Source of the DNA: Collinsella aerofaciens
Lineage (GTDB): Bacteria > Actinomycetota > Coriobacteriia > Coriobacteriales > Coriobacteriaceae
Direction of reading: 5' to 3'
DNA length: 64,000 bases
NCBI RefSeq assembly: GCF_028209885.1
Contig: NZ_JAQLEM010000004.1
Span: 42,500-106,499, forward strand
A model generated the notes under the pieces. The model was not told the origin of the DNA and did no database searches. It saw only the letters and a program-made list of their open reading frames with translations. Positions 34,326 to 41,881 of the stretch are shown here, one piece after another (positions within the stretch are counted from its first letter, which is position 1; each line of letters opens with the position of its first letter). The position numbers and the translations under genes are program-made.

Positions 34326-36884
34326 TTACTGCCCAAAGACCTCTTCGGCGATACGAGCGCTTTCGGCGGCGTCCTTGGCGTAGTAGTCCGCGCCGATCTG
34401 CTTGGCGTATTCGGGGGTGAGCACGGCGCCGCCTACGATGACCTTGACGCCCGGTACTTCGGCATGAAGCAGCTTGATGGTTTCTTCCATGGCGACGACC
34501 GTGGTAGTCATAAGCGCCGAGAGGCCGACGAGCTTAATGTCACGCTCCTGCACGGTCTTGAGCACCTCTTGCGGGTCGACGTCGCGGCCCAGGTCAAAGA
34601 CGGTGTAGCCGTAGTTATCGAGCAGCATTTTGACGATGTTCTTGCCAATATCGTGGATGTCGCCCTTGACGGTGGCCACGCAGATCTTGCCCTTGTCGGC
34701 GATCTCGCCGGCGGGCATCAGGCGCTTGATGGTGTCGAAGCCCACGCGCGCGGCCTCGGCCGAGGCCATGAGCTGCGGCAGGAAGAACTTGCCCTGGTCA
34801 AAGAGGACGCCCACCTCGTCGAGGGCGGGGATAAAGTGGTTGTTGATAAGATCCATAGCGTCGTGGTCGGCCAGCAGGCGCTCAGTCTCGGTCGCGATCT
34901 CGCCCTTACGGCCCGAGACGACCATGCGACGAATCGGGCCGTCGTTGCCGTCGGTGCCGGCGGTGCCAGCAGCGGGCACGGCATCACTCGATGCGGCCTG
35001 AGCCGCTGCCGGGTTTGCGGCGATCTTATACGGATCGGTCCAGCCGGCGTAGCGCTCGATGTATCCGGTCGAGCCCTCGTCCTCAACGCTCAGGACGCGA
35101 TAGCTGTAGACAGTATCCATAAAGCGCTTGGAACCCGGGTTCATGATGGGGGCGTCCAGGCCCGCGCCGAAGGCGGCAGCCAAAAAGACCGAGCCCAGCA
35201 GCGGGCGGGCAGGCAGGCCAAAGCTGATGTTTGACACGCCGAGCGCGCATTTGACGCCCAGACGCTCCTTGCACAGGGACATGGCGCGTAGGATCTGCTC
35301 GGCCTGGCGTTGATTGGTCGAGGCGGTCATGACCAGGCAGTCGATGAGGATGCGGTCCGGTCCGATGCCGTAGCGGGTAGCCTCGGCCACGATGCGCTCG
35401 GCGATGGCGAAGCGAGCCTCGGCGGTATCGGGGATGCCGCCTTCGTCGAGCGTAAGGCCGACAACGTTGGTGCCGTAGTGGGCGACCAGCGGAAAGATCT
35501 CATCCATGATCTGCTGCTTGCCGTTGACCGAGTTGATGATGGGCTTGCCGGCGTAGCGGCGCACGGCGGCCTCGACGGCTGCGGGGTCGGTGGAGTCGAT
35601 CTGCAGCGGCAGCAGCGTGGAGCCCTGGAGCTGTTCGGTCGTCTGTTGGATGATCTTGACCTCGTCGATCTCGGGCAGGCCCACGTTGACGTCCAGGATG
35701 TCGGCGCCCTGTTCCTGCTGGCTGATGCCCTGGCTCACGACGTAGTCCAGGTCGCCGTCGCGCAGGGCCTGCTGCAGGCGCTTTTTGCCGGTGGGGTTGA
35801 TGCGCTCGCCGATGACGGCGATCTTGTGGCCGTCGCAGGGAAGGTCCACGACCGTTTGAGCGCTCGTGACCGACATGCTGGGCTTGCGGCGGCGCGGGCT
35901 GGGCGTGTGGTTATCGATAAGCGTGCGCAAGGCCGCCATGTGCGCCGGCGTGGTGCCGCAGCAGCCGCCCACGACGCTCACGCCGTCGGCGATCATGCCG
36001 GCGACGGCTTCGGCGTATTCGGGGGCCTGGATATCAAAGACGGTATTGCCGTCGTCGTCCACGTGGGGCAGTCCTGCGTTGGCCTGCACCATAACAGGCT
36101 TGTCGGTAACGGTGAGCATACGCGCGGCGAGTCCTCGGAGCTCGGCCGGTCCTTGGCTGCAGTTGATGCCCAAAACGTCGGCGCCGATGGCGTCGAGCGT
36201 GATGGCGGCAACCTCGGGACTCGTACCCAGGAATGTGCGACCGTCTTCCTCGAAGGTCATGGTGGCAAAGACGGGCAGGTCGGAGTTCTCGCGGCAGGCG
36301 AGGACGGCCGCCTTGATCTCGGCCAGGTCGGTCATAGTCTCGATAATAAAGAGGTCCACACCCGCGGCGACGCCTGCGCGCACTTCCTCGGTAAAGAGGT
36401 CATAGGCCTCGTCGAAGCTGAGGGTGCCCAGGGGGCGAAGCAGCGCGCCGATGGGGCCGATGTCACCGGCGACGTAGCGGGCGCCGGTCTCGCGGGCACA
36501 GGCGACGGCCGCGGCAAAGACGTCTGCCACGGTGGCGGCACCGTCGAGCTTGTGGGCGTTGGCGCCAAAGGTGTTGGCGGTAATCACGTCGCAGCCGGCC
36601 TCGACATATTGACGTTGGATATCGGTGATAACCTGGGGTTCCTCAAAGTTGAGCAGCTCGGGCAGGGCGCCCGCCTTCATGCCAGCGGCCTGCAACATGG
36701 TGCCCATGCCGCCGTCGAACAGCAGGTGCCCCGTGCCCTCGATGGCGGCGCGCAGGCGATCGTCCTTAATGCGCAGATCGTCGATCGTGCGCGTCTTGTA
36801 CGTGGCACCGTTGCGACGTGCGGCATCAACGGGTGCCGCCAATGCAGTGCCGTCAGAATCATGAGTGATAAGCGGAGTAAACAT
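34326..36884 (-). CDS. metH: Cobalamin-dependent methionine synthase, lacking reactivation domain
   Basis: 852 residues, ATG 36884 with AGGAGCCCCCG upstream. It transfers a methyl group from methyl-tetrahydrofolate to homocysteine via B12. Domains in order: homocysteine-binding with zinc Cys residues (GINCSQGPAEL and VGGCCGTTPAHM), pterin-binding (VIGERINPTGKKRL and DILDVNVGLPEID), cobalamin cap, and B12-binding domain with GDIHDIGKNIVKMLLDNYGY. The reactivation domain normally fused at the C-terminus is absent and is encoded by the preceding gene, 9 bases upstream. An Ala-rich linker (NPAAAQAASSDAVPAAGTAG) precedes the cap. Confidence 0.96.
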   Translation of the reverse strand: MFTPLITHDSDGTALAAPVDAARRNGATYKTRTIDDLRIKDDRLRAAIEGTGHLLFDGGMGTMLQAAGMKAGALPELLNFEEPQVITDIQRQYVEAGCDVITANTFGANAHKLDGAATVADVFAAAVACARETGARYVAGDIGPIGALLRPLGTLSFDEAYDLFTEEVRAGVAAGVDLFIIETMTDLAEIKAAVLACRENSDLPVFATMTFEEDGRTFLGTSPEVAAITLDAIGADVLGINCSQGPAELRGLAARMLTVTDKPVMVQANAGLPHVDDDGNTVFDIQAPEYAEAVAGMIADGVSVVGGCCGTTPAHMAALRTLIDNHTPSPRRRKPSMSVTSAQTVVDLPCDGHKIAVIGERINPTGKKRLQQALRDGDLDYVVSQGISQQEQGADILDVNVGLPEIDEVKIIQQTTEQLQGSTLLPLQIDSTDPAAVEAAVRRYAGKPIINSVNGKQQIMDEIFPLVAHYGTNVVGLTLDEGGIPDTAEARFAIAERIVAEATRYGIGPDRILIDCLVMTASTNQRQAEQILRAMSLCKERLGVKCALGVSNISFGLPARPLLGSVFLAAAFGAGLDAPIMNPGSKRFMDTVYSYRVLSVEDEGSTGYIERYAGWTDPYKIAANPAAAQAASSDAVPAAGTAGTDGNDGPIRRMVVSGRKGEIATETERLLADHDAMDLINNHFIPALDEVGVLFDQGKFFLPQLMASAEAARVGFDTIKRLMPAGEIADKGKICVATVKGDIHDIGKNIVKMLLDNYGYTVFDLGRDVDPQEVLKTVQERDIKLVGLSALMTTTVVAMEETIKLLHAEVPGVKVIVGGAVLTPEYAKQIGADYYAKDAAESARIAEEVFGQ

Positions 36885-36893
36885 CGGGGGCTC

Positions 36894-37682
36894 CTAATGG
36901 CTGGAATAGCAGGTGGTGTGGGCGGCGCGGAAGCGGCAGTGTTCGCGCATGCGGCAGATATTGCAGGTGGGGCGGCTCTGGGCGTCGTGGACCTCGCCGT
37001 CAAACAGACCGATCACCGCGGTCACGCTTTTGGTGGGCATGAGTAGGCTGGTGGGGGTGACGGTCAGGCCGATGAGCCGCGTGGCGTTGAGCGCATTGAC
37101 GATCGAGCGCTGGGCCGAGAGCGGGCAGTCGCCATAGCCGGGACTAAAGCGCCAGTTGCCGGCGAGCCCATGAACGGCGGCGTCCGTCTTGACCTGCTGG
37201 TCCATTTGCTCAACGGCGGCTTCCACGTAAGCGGAGCACGCGGCGTCGAGCACGGCGCCCTCCAGGGGATGTTGGGCTCCCGTGGTGCGCAGGCGACGCT
37301 CGGCGTCCATGCCGAGGGTGCATGCCATGAGCGCGGCAAAGCGGGCATCTTTGAGATGTCGATAGATATCGCGACCTCGCAGCTCAACGTTGGTGCCAAC
37401 CAGACGGATGCTGGGCTCGCCCTGCTCGTCAACGCCCGTGGCATCGACGGCAAACACGCGTCGCACGCCACGGGGCTCAATGTCCAGTTCCAGACGTTCA
37501 ACGACAAGCTCAATACGTCGTGATAGTTCGGGCTCAATCTGCTGGCCGCCGTAACCCAGATACCGCAGCATCTCGGCACGGTCGACACGGGGACGGTGCG
37601 CGGCATCGATACGGTAAAGCGCCGGCGACGCAAGGTCGGCCGGCACTTCGACAGCGGTTGTATCGATGTGCGGTTTTTCCAT
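36894..37682 (-). CDS. Stand-alone methionine synthase activation-domain protein
   Basis: 262 residues from ATG 37682, which overlaps the metF stop by one base. It matches the vitamin B12-dependent methionine synthase activation domain (SAM-binding region), seen in GAVLDAACSAYVEAAVEQMDQQ and RFSPGYGDCPLSAQRSIVNALNATRLIGLTVTPTSLLMPTKSVTAVIGLF. The C-terminus has a Cys cluster, RPTCNICRMREHCRFR, which could bind iron-sulfur or zinc. Its role is to reduce and remethylate inactive MetH, supplied here in trans. It is the middle gene of metF-this gene-metH, all likely one transcript. Confidence 0.9.
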   Translation of the reverse strand: MEKPHIDTTAVEVPADLASPALYRIDAAHRPRVDRAEMLRYLGYGGQQIEPELSRRIELVVERLELDIEPRGVRRVFAVDATGVDEQGEPSIRLVGTNVELRGRDIYRHLKDARFAALMACTLGMDAERRLRTTGAQHPLEGAVLDAACSAYVEAAVEQMDQQVKTDAAVHGLAGNWRFSPGYGDCPLSAQRSIVNALNATRLIGLTVTPTSLLMPTKSVTAVIGLFDGEVHDAQSRPTCNICRMREHCRFRAAHTTCYSSH

Positions 37683-38554
37683 TACCCCAGGCGCTCCATA
37701 ATGGTCGCGGCGATCACAGGACGGTTCATAGTGTACAGGTGCAGGCCGTCGGCGCCGTGCTCCTTGAGGTCGCAAAGCTGGCGGGCTGCATAATCTACAC
37801 CAGCTGCCTGCAGGCTCTCGGGGTCATTCTCGTACTTGGCGAGAATCTTGATGACGGGGGAGGGCAGCGACGCGCCGCACATAAAGACCATGCGGCTGAT
37901 CTGTGACTTGCCCATAAACGGCATGATGCCCGCGGTAATGGGCACGGTGATGCCGGCCTTGTCGGCAAGCTCGCGAAAACGGTAGAAGCACTCGTTATCA
38001 AAGAAGAGCTGCGTCACAAAGAAGCTCGCGCCAGCGTCCTGTTTTTGCTTGAGGTGTTCGACCGAGAGGTTGAGATCCTCACAGGCAATGTGGCCCTCGG
38101 GGTAGGCTGCGGCGCCCACGCAAAAGCCGGCGTCGACGAGCTCGGGGATGAGGTCGCGGGCGTAGGCGTAGTCCGAGGCGGGCTTGTCGTCCTCGGTCGC
38201 GCCGGCAGGGAGATCGCCACGCAGGGCCAGGATGTTTTCCACGCCGGCGGTGCGATACTCGTCGATCTTGGCGGCGATATCGGCGTGCGAGCGGCCCACG
38301 CAGGTAAGGTGTGCCACCGAGGGTGTATCGAATTCGCTCGTAATCATATGCGCGATGGGGGCGGTGGTGGCGCCGTTGCCCGAGCCGCCAGCCGAGCAGG
38401 TGACCGAGACAAAGCTCGGCGAAAGCTTGCACAGATTGCCTGCCACTTCGCGAGCCGTGTCGAGGGTAAGCTCGCCCTTGGGCGGGAACATCTCAAACGA
38501 AACGGGTGCGGTGCCCTGGGATGCTGCCTGCTTAAAAACCTCGTTGACGCGCAT
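37682..38554 (-). CDS. metF: 5,10-methylenetetrahydrofolate reductase
   Basis: 290 residues from ATG 38554, with AGAGGAGCACG upstream. It supplies the methyl-tetrahydrofolate used by MetH. Motifs are VSFEMFPPKGE at the N-terminus, HLTCVGRSHADI, ILALRGDLPAG, and ASFFVTQLFFDNECFYRF for flavin and folate binding. It is first in a three-gene methionine operon with one-base overlap to the next gene. No SAM or cobalamin riboswitch is visible upstream. Confidence 0.95.
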   Translation of the reverse strand: MRVNEVFKQAASQGTAPVSFEMFPPKGELTLDTAREVAGNLCKLSPSFVSVTCSAGGSGNGATTAPIAHMITSEFDTPSVAHLTCVGRSHADIAAKIDEYRTAGVENILALRGDLPAGATEDDKPASDYAYARDLIPELVDAGFCVGAAAYPEGHIACEDLNLSVEHLKQKQDAGASFFVTQLFFDNECFYRFRELADKAGITVPITAGIMPFMGKSQISRMVFMCGASLPSPVIKILAKYENDPESLQAAGVDYAARQLCDLKEHGADGLHLYTMNRPVIAATIMERLG

Positions 38555-38865
38555 ATCGTGCTCCTCTAGATACGTAATAGTGTGATGTGTTGTAAGGATT
38601 CTACAGCACCACTGTGTCACGGTGGAGTTTCACTCGCTATTTGAGGATACCAATCAAAGATGCCTTGCTATCGGCTTTATCTATAACAGAGCGGCTAATC
38701 TGGGCACGGACTATAAAGACTGGTATCTGATGCAAAATACCAGTTAATAGAGCTCCATCCCAAATTGACTACCCTTAAACCATGGGGAGAGGTCTGCTAT
38801 TTATACAGTTGATTGGCTGTTGAGGGTGGCAACGCCGCCTCGATAGGGTAACCTCATTGATTGGT
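38555..38865. other. Divergent intergenic region metF/glnA
   Basis: About 310 bases that are notably AT-richer than the flanks and must hold both promoters. I find no confident -10/-35 pair; candidates are TAGAAT near 38597 on the minus strand and TATTTATAC near 38800 on the plus strand. No gene is seen. Confidence 0.4.
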
Positions 38866-38959
38866 TTCGCGACAGCAACATAACGGTAATGTCGCGGAAA
38901 CACGGCGAGTCTAAGCTATGACTCGTTCGTTAGTAATCAACACCGCTTCTCACGCGGTG
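38866..38959 (+). promoter_or_regulatory. Three consecutive hairpins in glnA leader
   Basis: Stem 1 pairs TTTCGCGACA with TGTCGCGGAAA (38866-38901), stem 2 pairs CGAGTC with GACTCG (38907-38926), and stem 3 pairs CACCGC with GCGGTG (38941-38959). AAGGGAG and the glnA ATG follow 9-22 bases later. The packing suggests a structured 5' UTR or nitrogen-responsive element. Confidence 0.5.
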
Positions 38960-38980
38960 CCGATACGAAGGGAGTTCCGT

Positions 38981-41068
38981 ATGGCCGATCTTACTGACCG
39001 CTTCGGGACCATGGTGTTCTCTGAGGAAGTCATGAAGGACTACCTCCCCAAGGACATTTGGAAGCGCCTTGCTGCAACCCTCGAGGGCGGTGAGCCGCTC
39101 GACCTGGATGTGGCCAACGCCGTTGCCCATGCCATGAAGGTCTGGGCCATCTCCAAGGGCGCGACGCACTACGCGCACTGGTTCCAGCCGCTTTCGGGCA
39201 TTACTTCCGAGAAGCACGACAGCTTCTTGGAGCCCAACCACGACGGCACCGCCATTACCAAGTTTACGGGCAAGAACCTCATCCAGGGCGAGCCGGACGC
39301 TTCGAGCTTCCCCAACGGCGGCCTGCGCGCCACCTTCGAGGCCCGTGGCTACACCGCTTGGGACCCCACTAGCCCCGCCTTTATCAAGGACGATGTCCTG
39401 TGCATCCCCACGGCTTTCTGCTCCTACACGGGCGAGGCCCTGGACAAGAAGACCCCGCTGCTGCGTTCCATGACCGCGCTCTCGCGTGAGTCTAAGCGCG
39501 TTTTGGCGCTGTTCGGTAAGACCCCCAAGAAGGTCGTTCCTTCCGTGGGCGACGAGCAGGAGTACTTCCTGATCAAGAAGGACGCCTACCGCAAGCGCAA
39601 GGACCTGGTCATTACCGGCCGCACCCTCTTTGGCGCCGCTCCCTGCAAGGGCCAGGAGCTCGAGGAGCACTACTTTGGCGCTATCCGCCCCACCGTCTCG
39701 GCCTACATGAAGGACCTGGACGATGAGCTGTGGGCGCTCGGCATTCCCGCCAAGACCAAGCACAACGAGGTTGCTCCCTGCCAGCATGAGCTCGCACCGG
39801 TCTATGGCGAGGTCAACGAGGCCATCGACCAGAATCTGGTCATGATGGAGAAGATGAAGCTCATCGCCTCCCGCCACGACTTGGTCTGCCTGCTGCACGA
39901 GAAGCCCTTCGAGGGCATCAACGGTTCGGGCAAGCACAACAACTGGTCGCTTGGCACCGAGTCCGAGAATCTGCTCGATCCGGGCGACACCCCGCTCGAC
40001 AACCTGCAGTTCATCGTCTTCCTCACCGCGGTGATCGAGGCCGTCGATAACTATCAGGAGCTCCTGCGTGCCTCCGTTGCCTCGGCCGGCAACGACCATC
40101 GTCTGGGTGCCAACGAGGCTCCTCCGGCGATTATGTCCATCTTCCTGGGCGACCAGCTTACCGAGGTCGTCGAGAAGATCATCGATGGCAAGGCTTCCGT
40201 CCATGCCACGCGCGGCGTGCTCGACCTGGGCGCCGATACCCTGCCCAAGCTGATGCAGGACAACACCGACCGCAACCGCACCTCCCCGTTCGCCTTTACC
40301 GGCAACAAGTTCGAGTTCCGTGCCTGCGGCTCCGAGCAGAACGTCTCCGACTCCAACCTGGTGCTCGATGCCGCCGTGGCCAAGTCGCTCAAGTCCTTCG
40401 CCGACGCGCTTGAGGGTACGCCCGAGGATGAGTTCCAGGATGCCGCGCTCGAGTACTGCAAGAAGGTGTTGACCGATCACCAGCGCATCCTGTTCTCCGG
40501 CGACGGCTACTCCGACGAGTGGCCCATTGAGGCCGAGAAGCGCGGCCTTGCCAACAACAAGACCACGGCCGATGCCCTGCCCGCCTTTGTTTCCGATAAG
40601 GCTATCGCGCTCTTCGAGGAGACGGGTGTCCTGACCAAGGCCGAGGCTCAGTGCCGCTACGACTGCAAGCTCGAGAAGTACAACAAGCTCATGAACATCG
40701 AGGCTACCACGATGGTTCGCGAGGCGCGTCGTACCTATCGCCCGGCCATTACCGCCTATGCCACCAAGGTCGCTAAGGGCCTTGAGACTATTCGCGCCGC
40801 CGGCGCCGAGGCCGCCATGCAGTGCGAGCAGAATACGCTCAACAAGCTCTGCAACGGTATCACTGCCATCAACGACTCCATTAAGGCGCTCGACGCCGTG
40901 CATCAGAAGGCCGAGGCCCTCGATGGCCAGGAGCAGGCCAATGTGTATGCACACGAGGTCGTTCCCGCTATGGATACGCTGCGCGCCGCCGTGGATGCCA
41001 TGGAGGAGATCGTGGCCGCCGACTACTGGCCGGTTCCGACCTACGACGACATTCTGTTCTATGTGTAG
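38981..41068 (+). CDS. glnN: Type III glutamine synthetase
   Basis: 695 residues from ATG 38981, with GAAGGGAG upstream. It makes glutamine from glutamate and ammonia. It is the long GSIII type rather than the 450-470-residue [72 protein letters not shown] and [20 protein letters not shown] are typical. GSIII occurs in Bacteroidetes, some Firmicutes and cyanobacteria and in Coriobacteriia. It is preceded by a hairpin-rich leader and followed by a strong terminator. Confidence 0.95.
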   Translation: MADLTDRFGTMVFSEEVMKDYLPKDIWKRLAATLEGGEPLDLDVANAVAHAMKVWAISKGATHYAHWFQPLSGITSEKHDSFLEPNHDGTAITKFTGKNLIQGEPDASSFPNGGLRATFEARGYTAWDPTSPAFIKDDVLCIPTAFCSYTGEALDKKTPLLRSMTALSRESKRVLALFGKTPKKVVPSVGDEQEYFLIKKDAYRKRKDLVITGRTLFGAAPCKGQELEEHYFGAIRPTVSAYMKDLDDELWALGIPAKTKHNEVAPCQHELAPVYGEVNEAIDQNLVMMEKMKLIASRHDLVCLLHEKPFEGINGSGKHNNWSLGTESENLLDPGDTPLDNLQFIVFLTAVIEAVDNYQELLRASVASAGNDHRLGANEAPPAIMSIFLGDQLTEVVEKIIDGKASVHATRGVLDLGADTLPKLMQDNTDRNRTSPFAFTGNKFEFRACGSEQNVSDSNLVLDAAVAKSLKSFADALEGTPEDEFQDAALEYCKKVLTDHQRILFSGDGYSDEWPIEAEKRGLANNKTTADALPAFVSDKAIALFEETGVLTKAEAQCRYDCKLEKYNKLMNIEATTMVREARRTYRPAITAYATKVAKGLETIRAAGAEAAMQCEQNTLNKLCNGITAINDSIKALDAVHQKAEALDGQEQANVYAHEVVPAMDTLRAAVDAMEEIVAADYWPVPTYDDILFYV

Positions 41069-41096
41069 AACGTAACTGACATATCGTCACGGTATT

Positions 41097-41134
41097 GAGC
41101 CGGGGTCCGCATCGCGCGGGCCCCGGCTTTTTGT
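41097..41134 (+). terminator. glnA terminator
   Basis: AGCCGGGGTCCGC pairs with GCGGGCCCCGGCT (one mismatch) and runs into TTTTTG. Confidence 0.85.
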
Positions 41135-41193
41135 TTGCGAAGGACGCTTTGAAGCCCGTTTTGCCGCCGATGTGCCTAGGTATAAAGGGCTAT

Positions 41194-41408
41194 GGGCAAA
41201 AAACGTCAAATATGAGTACTGTCACAAGTCCTGTAACATTATTTATTTGCAAAATATGCAGTGTTACACAACATATGTCCAAGTACTTAGCTGATAAACG
41301 CTTGCAATTCTTCCGCCGTAGGACCCCTGGCGTCTAAATCGCCTTCTGATGGCATGAAATCGCTGTTACTAAAATGGTAACAGTACTCATATTTGCTATT
41401 TTTTGCCC
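41194..41408. mobile_element. MITE-like element, 215 bp with 29-bp terminal inverted repeats
   Basis: Ends GGGCAAAAAACGTCAAATAT (41194) and the complementary ATATTTGCTATTTTTTGCCC (to 41408) match at 26 of 29 positions through GAGTACTGT. Subterminal GTAACA/TGTTAC repeats follow inside. The centre carries no transposase, only a 22-codon minus-strand stretch (MPSEGDLDARGPTAEELQAF). I could not identify a confident target-site duplication. Confidence 0.65.
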
Positions 41409-41432
41409 GCTGGCTTTGCGATGATGCCGGGG

Positions 41433-41722
41433 TCCGCACCCTGTCGGGTTCGAATCCCGGCATATCGGTAGCAAAAAGCCCGTCACCGCGGGGGTAACGG
41501 GCTTCTAGTTTCAAATGGTGCCCCCAGCGGGATGTCCGCGTGCGGCTGGCGCCGCCCGCTTCCGCTGCGTCGCTCCGCTCCTTGCGTGCTGCGCTGGAAA
41601 ACGCTTGCGCGTTTCCTCAGCTCCGCACCCTGTCGGGTTCGAATCCCGGCATATCGGTAGCAAAAAGCCCGCTACCGCGAGGGTAACGGGCTCTTCAATT
41701 CAAATGGTGCCCCCAGCGGGAT
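41433..41722. repeat. 100-bp direct repeat ending in tRNA-Glu 3' end
   Basis: The segment beginning TCCGCACCCTGTCGGGTTCG occurs at 41433-41532 and 41622-41722 (offset 189). Both copies include a hairpin of the AGCCCG...CGGGCT type and end in the tRNA-Glu 3' sequence TGGTGCCCCCAGCGGGAT. In the first copy the tRNA stops after 18 bases (41516-41533), leaving a remnant. This pattern fits an integration or excision scar or a collapsed tandem duplication. No gene is seen in this stretch. Confidence 0.65.
41660..41696 (-). terminator. tRNA-Glu terminator
   Basis: On the minus strand AGCCCGTTACCC-TCGC-GGTAGCGGGCT is followed by TTTTTG. Confidence 0.75.
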
Positions 41723-41781
41723 TCGAACCCGCGATATCCACCTTGAAAGGGTGGCGTCCTTGGCCGCTAGACGATGGGGAC
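41705..41781 (-). tRNA. tRNA-Glu (UUC)
   Basis: 77 bases. On the minus strand the 5' acceptor arm is GTCCCCA, pairing with TGGGGGC. The anticodon arm is CCACC-CTTTCAA-GGTGG (anticodon UUC). The T arm is GCGGG-TTCGAAT-CCCGC, and CCA is encoded. Its 3' end is duplicated at 41516-41533. Confidence 0.93.
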
Positions 41782-41840
41782 AGCGGGAAAGAGTATAGCA
41801 GACTTTTTTAGCCGTTCACATATCGTTGGCAAACTGAAAA

Positions 41841-41875
41841 ACCACCACAAAGGTGCCTGTCCCCTTTGTGGTGGT
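41841..41875. repeat. Short palindromic repeat, copy 3 (ACCACCACAAAG arms)
   Basis: Twelve-base perfect arms ACCACCACAAAG / CTTTGTGGTGGT around GTGCCTGTCCC. Its reverse complement differs from copy 1 at 7204 by one central base. It lies 6 bases beyond the MurT-GatD stop codon. Confidence 0.8.
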
Positions 41876-41881
41876 GAGGTG

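Noticed and set aside
32898..35234. 778-codon plus-strand frame opposite UPF0210 and metH
   Set aside because: Composition is that of a GC-rich antisense shadow (DGxGxxGD repeats), and it spans two well-supported genes.
38555..38980. SAM or cobalamin riboswitch before metF
   Set aside because: No SAM-I core or B12 box is visible on the minus strand.
41287..41514. 75-residue minus-strand protein across the MITE end and tRNA fragment
   Set aside because: It crosses a repeat boundary and a tRNA-derived segment (the MPGFEP type of sequence that often arises from tRNA antisense), so it is unlikely to be a gene.
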